DNA of 64,000 bases, taken from the NCBI GenBank assembly GCA_958496175.1, contig OY292276.1, positions 14,650,001 to 14,714,000 on the forward strand, in the 5' to 3' direction. The notes beneath the pieces are model-generated. The model had not been told where the DNA came from and did no database searches. It worked only from the letters and a program-made list of their open reading frames with translations. This document shows positions 51,118 through 63,900 of this stretch, piece after piece; position 1 is the stretch's first letter, and every line of letters starts with the position of its first letter. Both the position numbers and the translations under genes were made by a program. The DNA is from Sisyra terminalis. Taxonomy: Eukaryota > Arthropoda > Insecta > Neuroptera > Sisyridae.

Positions 51118-51123
51118 TTTTAT
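51118..51123 (-). terminator. Candidate polyadenylation signal of Saf6
   Basis: AATAAA on the minus strand lies only 7 bases after the Saf6 stop codon. If used, the 3' UTR would be extremely short. Chance occurrence in AT-rich DNA cannot be excluded. Confidence 0.3.
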
Positions 51124-51130
51124 TTTTCTT

Positions 51131-53147
51131 TTACAAACTAAATAATAATGAATGACTTTTACAAGGAACTGGACATGATTTGATTTTTAATACAAATGGT
51201 TTTTTTAAGATTAATACATTTTTTGACGAATTAATGTTCCTGTGTTTTTCCTGTGGAAATCCGCTGAAAGATGGTTGTGGGATCACATAACGTCCATATC
51301 GAATTATTGGAAATGTTCGTTTGATTAGTCTGTAGTCTTCGAAAGCTTCTGTAAGACTTACCGTCCGGGTTTTTGCAATCGCTTTTGAACGGACAAAAAT
51401 AATTTTTTTCTTTGCTGGGTAGATCGTTTGGCTATGTTTGATCATTCCTATAAAATGAAAAAATAAAGTTAATTCTCTCAAAGATAATTAAAATTTTCAT
51501 TGTGTCGTAAGAGGAAGAGAACCACTTCCGACTTAAGCCGAACTGAAAGAAGTGCTACAAGCCAACTCGTACTTGTTACATTATTCGAATTATTTTTATA
51601 ATTAAGTAGCTTTATTAAACGTTGAATTACCAAAATTTGGATAGATTGGAACAGCAGCATCGCCAAGGATTGTAGAAACGCATCGTTCCCAATGTATATC
51701 AAAAGATAATGTGTGAAATACATGCAGTGAAACAAACTGTAAAAAATGATTTCAGAATTAATTTTCAGTACAATAACTTGACAAAAAATTTTACCCATAA
51801 AGTATGCCACATTTCAAAGTCCAAGTTTCCAGAAGAATCAAACGTATTTTCCTCCAAATCTTTTTCAGAAATTAAGTTAAAAAAATTGCTCCAAAATAAA
51901 ACTTTAGTAAGTTTTAATTTTCTCGCCACAATTAAATACACTGCACTTTTCGATAATTTCCTTCCCTCATGCATCAATGTTTCAATTCGTTCCAGAACCA
52001 ACGGTTCTAACGCTGGCCAACAATTGATCATTACAATCAATGTGTTCGCTATTTCTTCTTGCATTTCTTTTCGCCTGATATCACTTCTCAACTTATCAAT
52101 GCTTGTTAAGTCTTGTGAATCATTTATATAAACTAATTCAAAAGTTAAAACAGTCGCTAATAAAAAAATCTAAAAAGAATAAAAAATGTAAACTTATTTT
52201 TTTTAAATATATTTAGGGACACATACCGCTTTTTCTGCTTTTGTGACTTTACTACACGGATTTTTTGCGATATGTTTTAACATTTTTAAAACTAAAAATT
52301 TGTTAGTCTTATCGATAAAGTAAGAGTAAAAACAAAAAGTGACAAATTGATTTATGAGAGTTCCTATTCGACGATTGATTTTTAAATTGTTTAATGCTAT
52401 CCGTGAAAGTTTAGTATTTTCTGAAAATATTGCATTGCAAGTTGCATCAAAGTATTTATTTTCCTCCACTGTGTTCAAACTGAGCCAATCGTTTGTGATG
52501 TAGGATGGACCGTCTTGATTTAAAGTGACTCCGCTAAAGGCTAATTCGACAAGGTTTATACTTTGATCCTAAAAATATAAAGAAGTGTTATCATTTTCTT
52601 TGGAACTAATTATGAAAAATTACTTCAATAATGAAATGCTCTCCTATTTGATTCCATTCCGGGACAGAAGGTCCGTAAATTCTCTCAATATTAGAAGAGG
52701 CCATCGCTGAATCAATATCGCAAACTTTAAGATTTTTTCGTTTCAAATGTCTCGTTCGCAATTTTGCTGCCTAAAATTGAATGCAATTGATTAATACTTA
52801 AAACTATCATTAACATTTGTCCTCGTTTACCTGCAAAATATCTCGTAATTTAATCGTAACATCGTCAGCCAAATATGATGCGACTGTCTCAGAAATTTTA
52901 CAATCAGCCGGTAATTGATCAACAATACAATTTATAGTGTCAATATCTACGGCAGTACAAAACTTAGATGAGTCCCGACCTTCCTATAAATAAAAAATAA
53001 TTTAATAAGAGTGAAAGAATAAGAAATCCAATATACTTTTAAAGTTTTATCAGCGCCGACCTCATCCATGGTTTTTTCCGAGTGTCTTGATTTCTTTTTT
53101 TCTTTAACTTTGAAATGTTTACTTGATGTTCCTGCAGACGATTTCAT
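51131..53147 (-). CDS. Saf6: TAF6-like SAGA subunit (Saf6/TAF6L type)
   Basis: Seven minus-strand exons: 53147..53037, 52983..52831, 52770..52624, 52568..52227, 52169..51795, 51736..51631 and 51447..51131. Phases are consistent and give 516 residues. ATG at 53147 starts a basic tail (MKSSAGTSSKHFKVKEKKK). Residues ~47-115 form a TAF6-type histone fold: TINCIVDQLPADCKISETV, ASYLADDVTIKLRDILQAAK, LKRKNLKVCDIDSAMASSN. Residues ~200-400 are helical, as in the TAF6 HEAT region. The basic, divergent C-terminus is specific to this protein. Divergence from canonical TAF6 suggests the SAGA paralogue (Drosophila Saf6, vertebrate TAF6L), a nuclear co-activator core subunit that would pair with a TAF9-type partner. 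TAF6 itself is the alternative. It shares a ~290-bp divergent promoter with PPIL3. Confidence 0.8.
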
Positions 53148-53435
53148 TTTTTATACTTATCAAATAAAAATGTATAAAAGAAACGGACAAAATAAATAAA
53201 TTATATAAAACTAATATCAACAAAATTCTTTAAAACTAAAAAAAATCTTCAAAAATCATAGACTTATAACATGACATTCTCTCTAAAAAACTGTCAAAAC
53301 AAACCTTTGCTATCTTCACGGCAGTTTACAACTAGAGGAAGATATAAATGTTACAAATCATATTAATTTAAAACAATATTTTCTTAAAAAGTATTAATCC
53401 AATAAATTGTGATTTCAATAGTGAGGAACTTATAA
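53148..53435. promoter_or_regulatory. Divergent promoter region between Saf6 and PPIL3
   Basis: The two start codons face away from each other with 288 bp between them, so both 5' UTRs and promoters must lie here. No TATA box or other core element stands out. Such head-to-head spacing is common for housekeeping gene pairs and may couple their expression. Confidence 0.6.
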
Positions 53436-54114
53436 ATGGTTTGAAAATTTAAAACTTAATTAATTTTAAAACATATCTCATTATGGCGTATTTTAGGCGG
53501 TCACCTTACATACCGATGTCGGAGATATTAAAATAGAGCTATTTTGTGAAGCTTGTCCAATAACTTGTGAAAATTTTCTTGCATTATGCGCCAGCGATTA
53601 TTACAACAAAAATTTATTTCACAGAAACATCAAAGGATTTATAGTACAAACGGGTGATCCTACAGGAACGGGGAAGGGAGGCACATCGATATGGAATCGC
53701 AAATTCGAGGATGAACTCAAAGAGGATTTGAAAGTAATAAAAAAAAAATAATTCAAAAATAAAATAAAACTTTATTGAAAATTCAAACTTTCTACAGCAC
53801 AATACACGAGGAATGGTTTCAATGGCAAATAATGGACCGAATACGAATGGAAGCCAGTTTTTTATTACATATGCCGCTCAACCACATCTAGATCTCAAAT
53901 ATACTTTATTCGGAAAGTATGGAAGATGCATGCTTTTAAAAATTAAATTTATATGTATATATAAAAATATATATATTTTAATTTCAGAGTTATTGACGGC
54001 TTTGAAGTGTTGGATGAACTTGAAAAACTGCCGGTCAATTCCAAAAATTACAAGCCCTTGACAGAAACGCGAATTAATACGGTTACTATTCATGCAAATC
54101 CTTTAGCAGGATAA
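53436..54114 (+). CDS. PPIL3: Peptidyl-prolyl cis-trans isomerase-like 3 (cyclophilin)
   Basis: Exons 53436-53438 (ATG alone), 53497-53733, 53798-53916 and 53988-54114 give 161 residues, the exact length of vertebrate PPIL3. The protein starts [19 protein letters not shown]. The first intron (58 bp) directly follows ATG; this was chosen because the ATG at 53483 is out of frame with VTLHTDVG. Cyclophilin landmarks are [19 protein letters not shown] (active-site Arg and Gln), [16 protein letters not shown] and [14 protein letters not shown]. The family isomerises Xaa-Pro bonds; PPIL3 associates with spliceosomes in vertebrates. Head-to-head with Saf6, upstream of TAPT1. Domain assignment is certain; the one-codon first exon is inferred. 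Confidence 0.93.
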
Positions 54115-54838
54115 AAATAATAATTCTAAAAAGAAAAAAACAATGAAAGAAGAGGCGAAACAAGCCAAGATTTAAGACGAATACATACCGAAAAAAATAT
54201 CTAAGCCAGTAAAACCATATTTTTTTCATATATTTGAATATTATTAAAATTAATAATTTTTTATTTTGTAATATTTTTTTGAAAATAAATTATTACTGTA
54301 AGGGTTATTTTACTTTTTAATGAACCTAAAGGAAATGATTATTGTCTAGTAAATTATTTGTGAAAATGCACTAATACTTATGGCTGAATAAACCAAGATC
54401 AATGATAGATTAAGAGCTTTCAGAATTCACTTTATTATTTTTTGTAGACATTAATGAAAAAATTATAGTTTTACTTGCATTCCACGAAGTATAATTACAT
54501 TCTAAAGCTTTCCTGTCACCTTGATTTTGTTACTCGTACTTTTTGATATTTTGACCGGAATCGACCGACTCGTGGAGATGAACGACCATAATGAAACTAG
54601 CCACACGGCTGATCAGACTTTGACATTTAGCTTGGACCAGGTTGGCTAAGTGACATTTTAGTGCTCTTGTATCTCTTTTTGTCGTTGGTTATACTCATAC
54701 TCTATCTTTGTTGACTAAAAGCATTATTAGAATGTTTCCACTTGTTATGTTGGCATCAGTTTAGAACTGTTGTTTCCAAATAGAAATTGATTGATATGTC
54801 ATATTATCGTTGTTGTGATCAGACTTTGATAATGCAAC

Positions 54839-57800
54839 ATGTCTGGAAAAGATGACAGTTTTGTAGCGGTTGAGAAAAGAATTAGATTTAGAACGATTTC
54901 AAACAGTCTTCAAAATGACAATAAAGTTGAAGAACTGTTTCCAGACCCCAAACCTTTCAAAACAGACGAACGAACTGATGTGATCGAAATAAGAAAGAAA
55001 GGTTTGTCATTCACCAATTTACCTGGCTAATTAAACTAACCATACCCATTTTTTCTAGAATACCAACCTTCATTGTTAACATTTTTAAATATTGAATTAA
55101 CGCGTGGCTACTTGCTCGAAAATGACGAGGAACAGTTCACGGCCAGACGTGAGAAAGTCTATTCTTTCATGAAAATTCCTCGAGAAGTTGAGAAATTTAT
55201 GACCTATGGATTCTTACAATGTGCCGATGCGTTTTTATACGTCTATACCTTTCTACCAATGCGATTTGTATTGGCTTTATGGCGATTAGTTACACGTACT
55301 TTTGATAATTGCTTTGGGTAAACTAACATATACTGTTTCAATGATCTATGTGTTACTTTTATCAATTGATTGCAGAAAAATTAAACCACCCGAGGCGAGT
55401 CGTAATTTCCTTAAGCCAGCTGAAATTTGCGATCTTCTCAAGGCTTTTATCATAATAATTTGTAGTATTTTTATGTTTTATTTGGACACAAATATGTTGT
55501 ACCACATGGTCAAAAGTCAGTCAGTCATTAAGTTGTATATATTTTACAATATGTTAGAAGTAGGAGATCGTCTTTTTTCGGCCTTTGGTCAGGACATAAT
55601 TGATGCTCTCTTCTGGACAGCTACTGAACCGAAAGATCGACGCCGTGAACACGCAGGAGTCGTACAACACATGGTCTTCGCCGTCACCTATGTGTGTATC
55701 CTTTGATATAAAATTTGGTCATATTTCTTAGAATTTATAATACGTTATAGCTCAATGATTGAGCAATTCAACCATTTCTTGGAGTTAAAGTTTAAATTTT
55801 TCTCTTATACCGCAGGGGTTATATCCACAAATGGTCCGCTTGTAAATTTCGTTGATCCATAGAGAAATGTGGAAATGTATACTTCCATAAATACATTTGG
55901 CTCAAGTCCCTTTTAGGTCGGTCAATATCTGATAATTTTGTTTTTTATTCTATTCGCGGTTTTTTTTTTGTTAATTCAGTTCTAATATGGTATATTTTTT
56001 TCTTTTGTGGCTAAATTTTCATTATGGGTTGGTTTACTTGCAAATTAAATTAAAAACAAAGAAGAAAATGCAACGTTGCCAGACATTGACCGACCTAAAA
56101 GAAACTTGAGTCTATTTAACAACTATAAAACCCTACTAGTGGTCCGTGAGATCAAATAGTTGGGCGACCGTGCTATATTAAACAATATTAGAACTTTCGC
56201 ATTTTTCATAAGAGCAACTTTTTTGTATTAAAAGAGAAAATAAGATATACATCATATGAAGCAACAACGTGCGATATATACTACGATTGAGATTATATAT
56301 TATACTAATAGGGTAGTATTGTTTCAGTTATGATTTAAGTTTGTTTTTTTCAATTTTTTTTCCTTAATTTAAAATTAATTAGTTCTTCATAGCGTGCTGG
56401 TTTTATTTCAAGCGACAACATTGAATGTGGCTATTAACTCCAACAACAAAGCTTTGCTGACGATAATGATATCGAATAATGTAAGTAGAATTTCGGAATT
56501 TCGTTTTCTATGCTTAAATCTTAAATGCATTTAGTTAGGCTTAAGGCTTCAGCTTCTTATTGAGTTTTGGGTCGCAATTGTATTTCTTTATTACTATGCA
56601 TGATTTCTTCCTTATTTTGGAATATTTTGTTTTAAAACTTCTTCATATCATTTATTTTAACGACTGGCGTATCCTCTTTAATGTATCGACAACATATCAT
56701 TACCATTGCCTGTAACGATTTCTTAAGTACAGATTTTTTTGATCAAATTATGTTACTACCACCAAACATCAATTTATTTGCTATTATATTACGTTGAGGA
56801 CTGTCTAATGTATGTTTCAAAAAATAATTTCACTGTATTATATTCACATAATACAATTGTTAGAAGCTAGAATCACTATACATTTCATGGACTCCGACTA
56901 TGCTAAATAAATATTTTAGCCTAGACTCCAACTCGTTAAAAAAATTTCGGTTCCAGTCTCCTACACCCTGAATTTGGAAGGTACTGTAAGAGATGATGTC
57001 ATTCAATGTACGGTTGAACCACAGGATATACTGATAACCACAGGATAACTTATAGTATGATTCTGTATTCTGGCGTTAAACTTTTAGAGGTGTCTATATT
57101 GGTCTCCTTTGTTATTACAATATCGAGAGTACTAGCAATTTAGAGTTGCAATATGACTCACAATACAGTATGGCTTCGATTTTTAACGTTTGTGGGTACT
57201 TAATAGTATTTTCAATGGATAACTGAAGATACTTGAGGTTTTTAATGAAATCGCCGTTTGACATCAAACCTCTATATTTTAGTTGCCAACTTCCAAATTT
57301 TGAAAAAAGCTATAGCATAACGTGCGTTTTTGCCGCTCGAGACCGACCGAAAATTTGCCGCCCCTATTTTATTCATTAATCAAGAAAATTAATAAAAAAT
57401 CAAATACCTTTAATCATTTAAAAATGAACTCTGTGTTTTTCTCAAAGCAAAATCTTTAATAGAGTTATCAATATCAATATGCCGCCCCATTTTCATGAAA
57501 ACCCTTTTCCTATCTATTTCCTCTTTTCAACAGGCGATAGTTAACGGTTGATAATATCTTGTGCTCAATATCAAAAAGAAAGACCGAAATAGTGTTTTTC
57601 AATCTTTTTGGTGTTGTTTTTTTCTTTTTCTATAGATGTAGCCTATATCAGCGATTCCCAAACTTTGTCGGTTTCCGGAACCCTTAATGTATCAGAATTT
57701 TTTCGCCGTGTCCCATATCAAATCTCAGGGTTAACTAAAGCACAATAATCCGACTTGTAACTGCCCCATACACTTAATTGTAGCGGAGACGCCACGCTTT

Positions 57801-60137
57801 GGTGCTAAGGTTTTCTGTAACTTATTCACTCTGGCATAGCCTACATTAAGGATGGAGAACCTTACTGGCTTAAGAAGCCTAATTTTGAAGTATTTTTTTT
57901 TGGAAAAAATGAGCCTTATGTTTGTTATCACTAAAATTGAAAAAATATATAAATTTAAGTTCAAATTTAGGTTCAGGTTCCTTTTAGCACAGTGAAATCT
58001 GGAAACGTTGTATTTTTTATTTTGTTTTTATTCGATTTGCGATTTTTTTGTTAGTTCAATTCTAATTTTTAATATGGTATTATTTTCTATTTTGTGGATA
58101 ATTTTTCGTTAGTGGCCGAGTTATTCGAGAATTAAATTAAAAACAAAGTAGAAAATGATACGTTGCCAGATTTGACTGTGCTTAAAGGATCTTGAACTCA
58201 TTTTGATTACAATTTATGAAATTGGTCCTTATTGCAAAGTCCTTATTGAATAGTTAAAACTAAGAGTTTTAAAAAGCCACTGGGTTAGGGTCAAAGAACT
58301 GCAGGTTTCCGTCCCCTGATCTACATGAACGTAAAATACTGGTCAAATTTTCTTTAGTCCGAGTCTTCTTTTACACAGTTATAATCTTATTAACACACGA
58401 TTTTGCATAGGAAAATTTTTAAGGCGTCTTAAAAGAAGAGCCCGGAGGAGCCGCGACGCAAAGTTTGGGAAAGACTGGAAAGATCTATACTATATGGAGA
58501 AAGAGTGGACTAAAATGAAAAAATGATGCGGTTTATTTTACAGATAATTTGATTCTAAACTGTAATATTAAAACTAAATTGAAAGTTTATAAAGCATTAC
58601 AACGAATTTTTGATTCGGGGCTTTCCCAAGCTCTCAAGCATCCAAATTATTAATTTCTTTCAATTTACAAGTCTTTGTAGGATAATCAAAGGGCTTTGTT
58701 TTATTTATCACCAAAATATTCACAAAATCTTAACGCTATTTTCATAGCTAACCTCCTTTAAGAACATTTCCAAAAACTTATCTTCTTTAGCGACTACCTT
58801 TGTCTTAATGCCTAAATTCTTTTTACCGGATTCCATTAATGTAATCCTTCTTATCGATTAAAGCGATAGTAGTCTTGTAATAAATTTTTCATTGCTTAGG
58901 AGTTCCAGTATTTCCAATCGGAATGGAGCTAATGGTTTAATGATGCAGTGTATGTTTGTTTTTCTGCATGCTGCATGTTATACATAATGCATTTCTGTTG
59001 ATGTTTCTAACTATCCGGACTATCCTGCACTGTTTCAAGCTTGAAAAAATATTGCTTATTTCAATTGGTTGCTAAGAATTGGTTTTTTTCCAGTTTGTAG
59101 AGTTGAAGGGAAGCGTATTCAAAAAATTCGACAAGAACAACCTGTTCCAAGTAGCGTGCAGTGACGTGAGAGAGCGGTTTCATCTTTTTGTTTTACTTTT
59201 CATTGTTGTATTGCAAACGATGAGGGAGTATTCTTGGAAAGAAGAACAGTTTTGGGTTCTTCTTCCAGACTGCTTGTTGGTTTTGTTCGCTGAAATTCTG
59301 GTCGATTGGATTAAACACGCTTTTATAACCCGATTCAATGAGCTTCCCGTGGATGTTTATCGGGATTATACAACAAGTTTGGCATACGACATGGCGCAGA
59401 CGAGGCAAAAGAACGCATTCTCGGATCATTCTGATTTGGTGGCCAGACGGATGGGATTTATTCCGATTCCTTTGGGAGTTGTGATGGTTAGAGTTTTGGC
59501 TCATGCGTTGTATATTGAAAGACCAGCTTCAGTGACATTGCTTTTTATTGGGTATCTCAATGTAGCTTCGATTAGAGTATTGAATAGTATTATTATACTG
59601 GGGACGGCTTGTTACTTAATCACACAACATAAACATGATAAGGGCAATAGCCAAACGTCGCCTTCGTCGGTGCGGGCAAATAGTCCCGTGTCGAGTCCTA
59701 ATGGAAAGCTTCCTCTAATTCCTACTCGAGAACAAATTGTTACGTCTAGTCCGATCAAATCGGTTTCATCTCCTCGATCACAAATCATCGATGCGCCTCC
59801 TCGTACGGAAGATAAATCCACAAGTTACTTACCCGATTGCTCATTGGGTGCCACAGCGATTTTTTCTAACAGTGCCGTTGATTTGAAAGACGTTTGTTTA
59901 AACGAAGAACTTTTGCGTGTAACTGAGGTAAACCAAACGACCAGTTCTGATGGTGGTGACGACGAAGAAAACTTATCGAAAAGTGTGCCTAATATTCAGC
60001 AAGAATTGTCTGAAAGTAAATTAGATACTGCTGGCATGGAACTGCCTCAAAAGGCTAGCGAGCCGACTTTGAAGAAGAGATCCGATTCGGAACCATCGAT
60101 TGTACCGCCAGGAGACGAAACCAAAGCTGAGCTGTGA
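54839..60137 (+). CDS. TAPT1: Transmembrane anterior posterior transformation protein 1 homologue
   Basis: Five exons: 54839-55001, 55059-55317, 55376-55695, 56383-56480 and 59094-60137, GT-AG throughout, 627 residues. ATG at 54839 (AACATGT) starts MSGKDDSFVAVEKRIRF. Conserved TAPT1 segments include LTFLNIELTRGYLLEND, MKIPREVEKFMTYGFLQCAD, FYNMLEVGDRLFSAFGQDI, YVFLHSVLVLFQATTLNVAI, SNNFVELKGSVFKKFDKNNL and CSDVRERFHL. Several hydrophobic segments mark a polytopic membrane protein. The C-terminal ~170 residues are Ser/Pro-rich and disordered (SPVSS, SPIKSVSSPRS). Vertebrate TAPT1 localises to the ER and ciliary base and is needed in skeletal patterning; insect function is little known. Introns 3 and 4 (687 bp and 2.6 kb) each carry a copy of the same MITE. 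Confidence 0.93.
55901..56110. mobile_element. MITE copy 1 in TAPT1 intron 3
   Basis: Terminal inverted repeats CTCAAGTCCCTTTTAGGTCG and its near-complement ending at 56110, length 210 bp. The interior shares blocks with the copy at 57969: GCGGTTTTTTTT/GCGATTTTTTTG, TCTAATATGGTAT, AAATTAAAAACAAAG and CGTTGCCAGA. It is non-coding. Target duplication is unclear. Confidence 0.7.
57649..58477. mobile_element. hAT-like element remnant in TAPT1 intron 4
   Basis: Ends CAGCGATTCCCAAACTTTG (57649) and CAAAGTTTGGGAAAGACTG (ending 58477) are inverted repeats of hAT type. Downstream of the left end GTTTCCGGAACCC and before the right end GGAGGAGCCGCGACGC are typical subterminal blocks. No clear 8-bp duplication remains. 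The second MITE copy (57969-58200) is nested inside. Confidence 0.55.
57969..58200. mobile_element. MITE copy 2, nested in the hAT-like remnant
   Basis: Terminal inverted repeats GTTCAGGTTCCTTTTAGCAC and the complement of TGAGTTCAAGATCCTTTAAG, followed inward by CAGTGAAATCTGG / CAGTCAAATCTGG. It is about 232 bp and homologous to the 55901-56110 copy over its interior. Because it lies within the 57649-58477 element, it inserted later. Confidence 0.7.
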
Positions 60138-60716
60138 TCTAATTTATTAATAAGACAATGATTTTGTTTTTCTTTTTAATTAGAAAGTAAATATGATTTA
60201 TTGGTTTGAATTAATGTTTAGTGCATCTTTTTATTCTATTCTGGATTATTTTAATTAAGTTAGAAAGATATTCTGCATTGACACTTACAGTAGTTTGTAA
60301 GATTTTGGTTTGAAATATTTGATATTCGATTGAAAAATTAAAATTTCCGTAATGTTTTAAAACGCATCAGTGCGTATATTACCATTTAGATTAGGTTAAC
60401 AAAAACTACAATTTTTATTTGTAATGGTTTACGGTTTGATTTTTTTTTAATATTTGTGATTTGGTAGTTAGTATTTTGGGTTTAACTTACCTTAATGCTT
60501 TTATGTGTTGCTTAACTCAAAGCAAAGTTATCTTGGAAGATATTTCTTTTGAATCTCCGTATAACGCGCATTTTCTTCACAAAATAGAACTAAGTTTGTG
60601 AATATATATTTTAAATTAATACATTCACAAGTTGAAATTCAAAGTTTGTAGAAATGAAAAATCTTTCAGGGAAGAGATTTTCTGTTTCTTTGCAAGTTTT
60701 TCGTTATGATTTAGAG

Positions 60717-60936
60717 CAGTGGTTCTTAACCTGGGTTCGATCAAACCTCAGGGGTACGATGAGTCAGTCTTGCGGGTTCGGTTTTTTATTCATTTTGTTC
60801 ATTATATGCTCCTATTACTAAATATTTGCGTATATTTTGAATTTGAAATAATCATATTTTAATAACGAAAGAGTTCGGTGAAGGCACCTATGAAACTGGG
60901 GATAGTCAGTAACTTCAACAAGATTAAGAACCACTG
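60717..60936. mobile_element. hAT-like MITE, 220 bp, same family as 27610-27830
   Basis: Termini CAGTGGTTCTTAACC and TTAAGAACCACTG are inverted; flanks ATTTAGAG / ATTTAGAA give an 8-bp target duplication with one change. Ends and length match hAT MITEs. It has no coding capacity. It lies about 580 bp past the TAPT1 stop. Confidence 0.8.
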
Positions 60937-63900
60937 ATTTAGAACTTCCTTTGTGTTGGTACATATGTCTACGCAATAATTTTCACTTTTTAAATAGCAT
61001 TTCAATCCTCAATTTTTTGGTAGCTAGAATAACATTGAACAGTAATAAAAATAATAAAATCAAGTTAAAATTAAAGTTAAATTCGATTTCGGTGTACAAG
61101 AAATACCGGAGGACACATTTTTATACATTTTAATGTACAAAAAAATCCAAACTTTTCAAGTAAATAAATAACTTGATCTGATAGTAAGTAAGAAATTCCA
61201 TAATCGTGTTATACGGAGAATTATAATTTTGTTAAAATTCGTTTCACAGTAGCCTGTATTTGTGTCAAATTAATAATTTGTTTCAAGATTTGTATCCTCA
61301 CAGCAATTAATGATAAGTTTTGGCATTAATGTTTTAAAGTATAATAAGTGTAAATGTCGGGGCCTTAAAGTATACAACAGTTTAAAATGAAAACATAATT
61401 TTTAAATAACTTAATCCACATAGGCCCAATAAAGTAAATGAAGTCGAACCTTTAAAGTTTTCATATAAAATGGTTTTTGTTTTAACTTTTTTGATTTGGT
61501 TATTTATGCCTGATTGCTTCAATTTGGAGTTATGTCGTCCTACCGAACTTAATTTAAAAAGGGATAAGAAATAATACGGATATTTTTACGTAAAACGTAG
61601 GAAATATCTTTTAAGAATTCCAAATTACAATCCCTATTAAAGAAACCATTTAAAGGCATTTTAATAGTTCAAAAAACCCATTAGAAGTCGTTTAAAGTTA
61701 TTAAAGACATTTTAAATGTAATGATTTCAAAATACCTCTAAATACCTTTTTTAACAGGGATGTGATGACTTTCGTATTTAGTGGTCGGGCCGCCATTATT
61801 GTTAAATTAACACTTGATGCCAATAACTGAAATTATTATTGAAAAAATAATGCTAAGACTAAAATTTTATACACTAGAGCTTTAAGGATAGGTGATTACG
61901 AATTTTATAACAAAAAAAAACAAAATGGCGGATATTATTGATATATTTTCAAGAATCTCGATCCAACATAGTATCAGAAAATTTGTTCAAAGTTATTTAC
62001 TTTTTCTGTTAAAAAATTGCTTTTGCTGTTAAAAGCTTTTGCAGCCTTTAGGCGAACTAAAGCGCGAATTAACTTATTGAAAACTCTGGAAATGAATATT
62101 TGAATTTTTTTCGGTTAGCAAAAATGTCAAAAAGTATACCCTTTGGCTTTATTTCGTTTTTAAATTCAATCATTTTACAAATTTTCCTCATCGTAAACAG
62201 ATCAAAGACAATTTCGTTTTTCTCATCGATTCCTACAGGTCAAATCGATCGTTTTTTTAGTCATAATCTTAATAAATTAACGATCAATTTTTGCAGCCAA
62301 AAAGAAAAAAAGCTGCATTATTTCTTAAATAATTCGTACCCTTACATGTTATTTAAAGATTCTTGAATTAAAACCGTCATTATTCCCCATTTTGATTTGT
62401 TTCTTATCTTATCAAATTCGTAATAATGAACCTAAAAGCTCTAGTAAGCTTTAGCTTATTCTTTTTAATTTTTCAGTGTGATTTTAAATTGGTATCTTCA
62501 AATTAAAAAATGAATAATTTATCAACATTGACCTTGTATTTCGTGTTCTAAGATTAGAAATTATTTTCATTTTTGTAAGAAAATCAAAGTTTTTCCTTAT
62601 TTTTTCTACTTGTTTGAATTACTTTTGGTGGGACGACTCGATTTCTTTCGAAGTTTTGACTATATGATTGATTACTTGGTTCGTTCCACTCGGTATTGGT
62701 AGGAGTATCTCAACATCTCTATAGAATCACAAAATCGGTTAAATTGAACCAAAAATCATATAAAAAATAGACCAACCAAATTGTACAACAAATTGAAATT
62801 TGAATAATCCTCTTTGTTCATAATGACATACAACTAGTATCCTTTTCATGCACTAGCATTGCCCAACTAGTCCATAGATATCTAACATATAAATCAGGCA
62901 TTAAAATGAATTTTGGTTTTGGGTCTGAAATTAAGGAGATTCAAACAATTTTGAAAAATCTTGGGAGTTTTTTTTTAATTTGTATGTTTTACTTTAATAT
63001 ATTTACTATAACATAATTTTATTTTTAAGTCACAATATTTCTGTTACATTTAAGCTTTTTAGTATTTAAAGCTCAAATTATTTAGAGCAAAAACACTCAT
63101 TGATCCTATAGCTATATATCTGAAGCACACTTCTCTACCATACCAGGTATGGAATTGGGAGATAAAGAAAAGTTGTATTTTAATAATTGCATGCAATTTG
63201 AGAACTGTGCTTTGATTTTTCGTCTTTGAACCGTCCTGGCCAAAAAAATTGTATATAAGTCTTACAAAAATTACCATTATTTTGAGTTAGGTTTTAGAAT
63301 TAATTTTGTTGGTGTTTATTTTCAATAATCAATACCTAAGATACGTTACAAAGTTAACGAGCTTTTTAAAGAGATGAACGACTCATTAAATACAATTTCG
63401 ATGAAATAATTGCGCTAATTCTTCTGAAAATTAAATTATTTACCTATGAATTATACATTATTTGATGTCTTTTTGCAAATTATTTCAAAAGATTTCTGAC
63501 GTCATTGATTGCCTAATTTATATTTATTTTATTTCAAATTATTATAGTAAAACAAAAATTGAGCAAAAAAATCCATCATAGGCTCATTTTATTCTTTCTG
63601 TATGAATTCTGATAGTATAAAATAAAGCTTCCGGATGGTGCCGCAAATATAATGAATGATAAAATATTGAAACCCAGCTTTTGATTGAGATACTGCTAGT
63701 CGACGGTAGATGGCCTTTATCAATTATGCTAAAGCTTTAGTCTTTTTCTGAACTAACGTAAAATTTTCAATTATGATTCTCTATTCAATCGTTACCCTTA
63801 TAAATTAGCATAATCGATCTTATTTCTAACATATTGCGTTTTAAGAGTATAAAGATTATTAGTGGATTATAATCAGTTGACGCATTGATTTTTTTCGAAC

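Noticed and set aside
53483..53500. ATGGCG as the PPIL3 start
   Set aside because: Reading from this ATG gives a frame different from VTLHTDVGD. An intron from 53439 to 53496 gives the family's exact length with proper splice ends.
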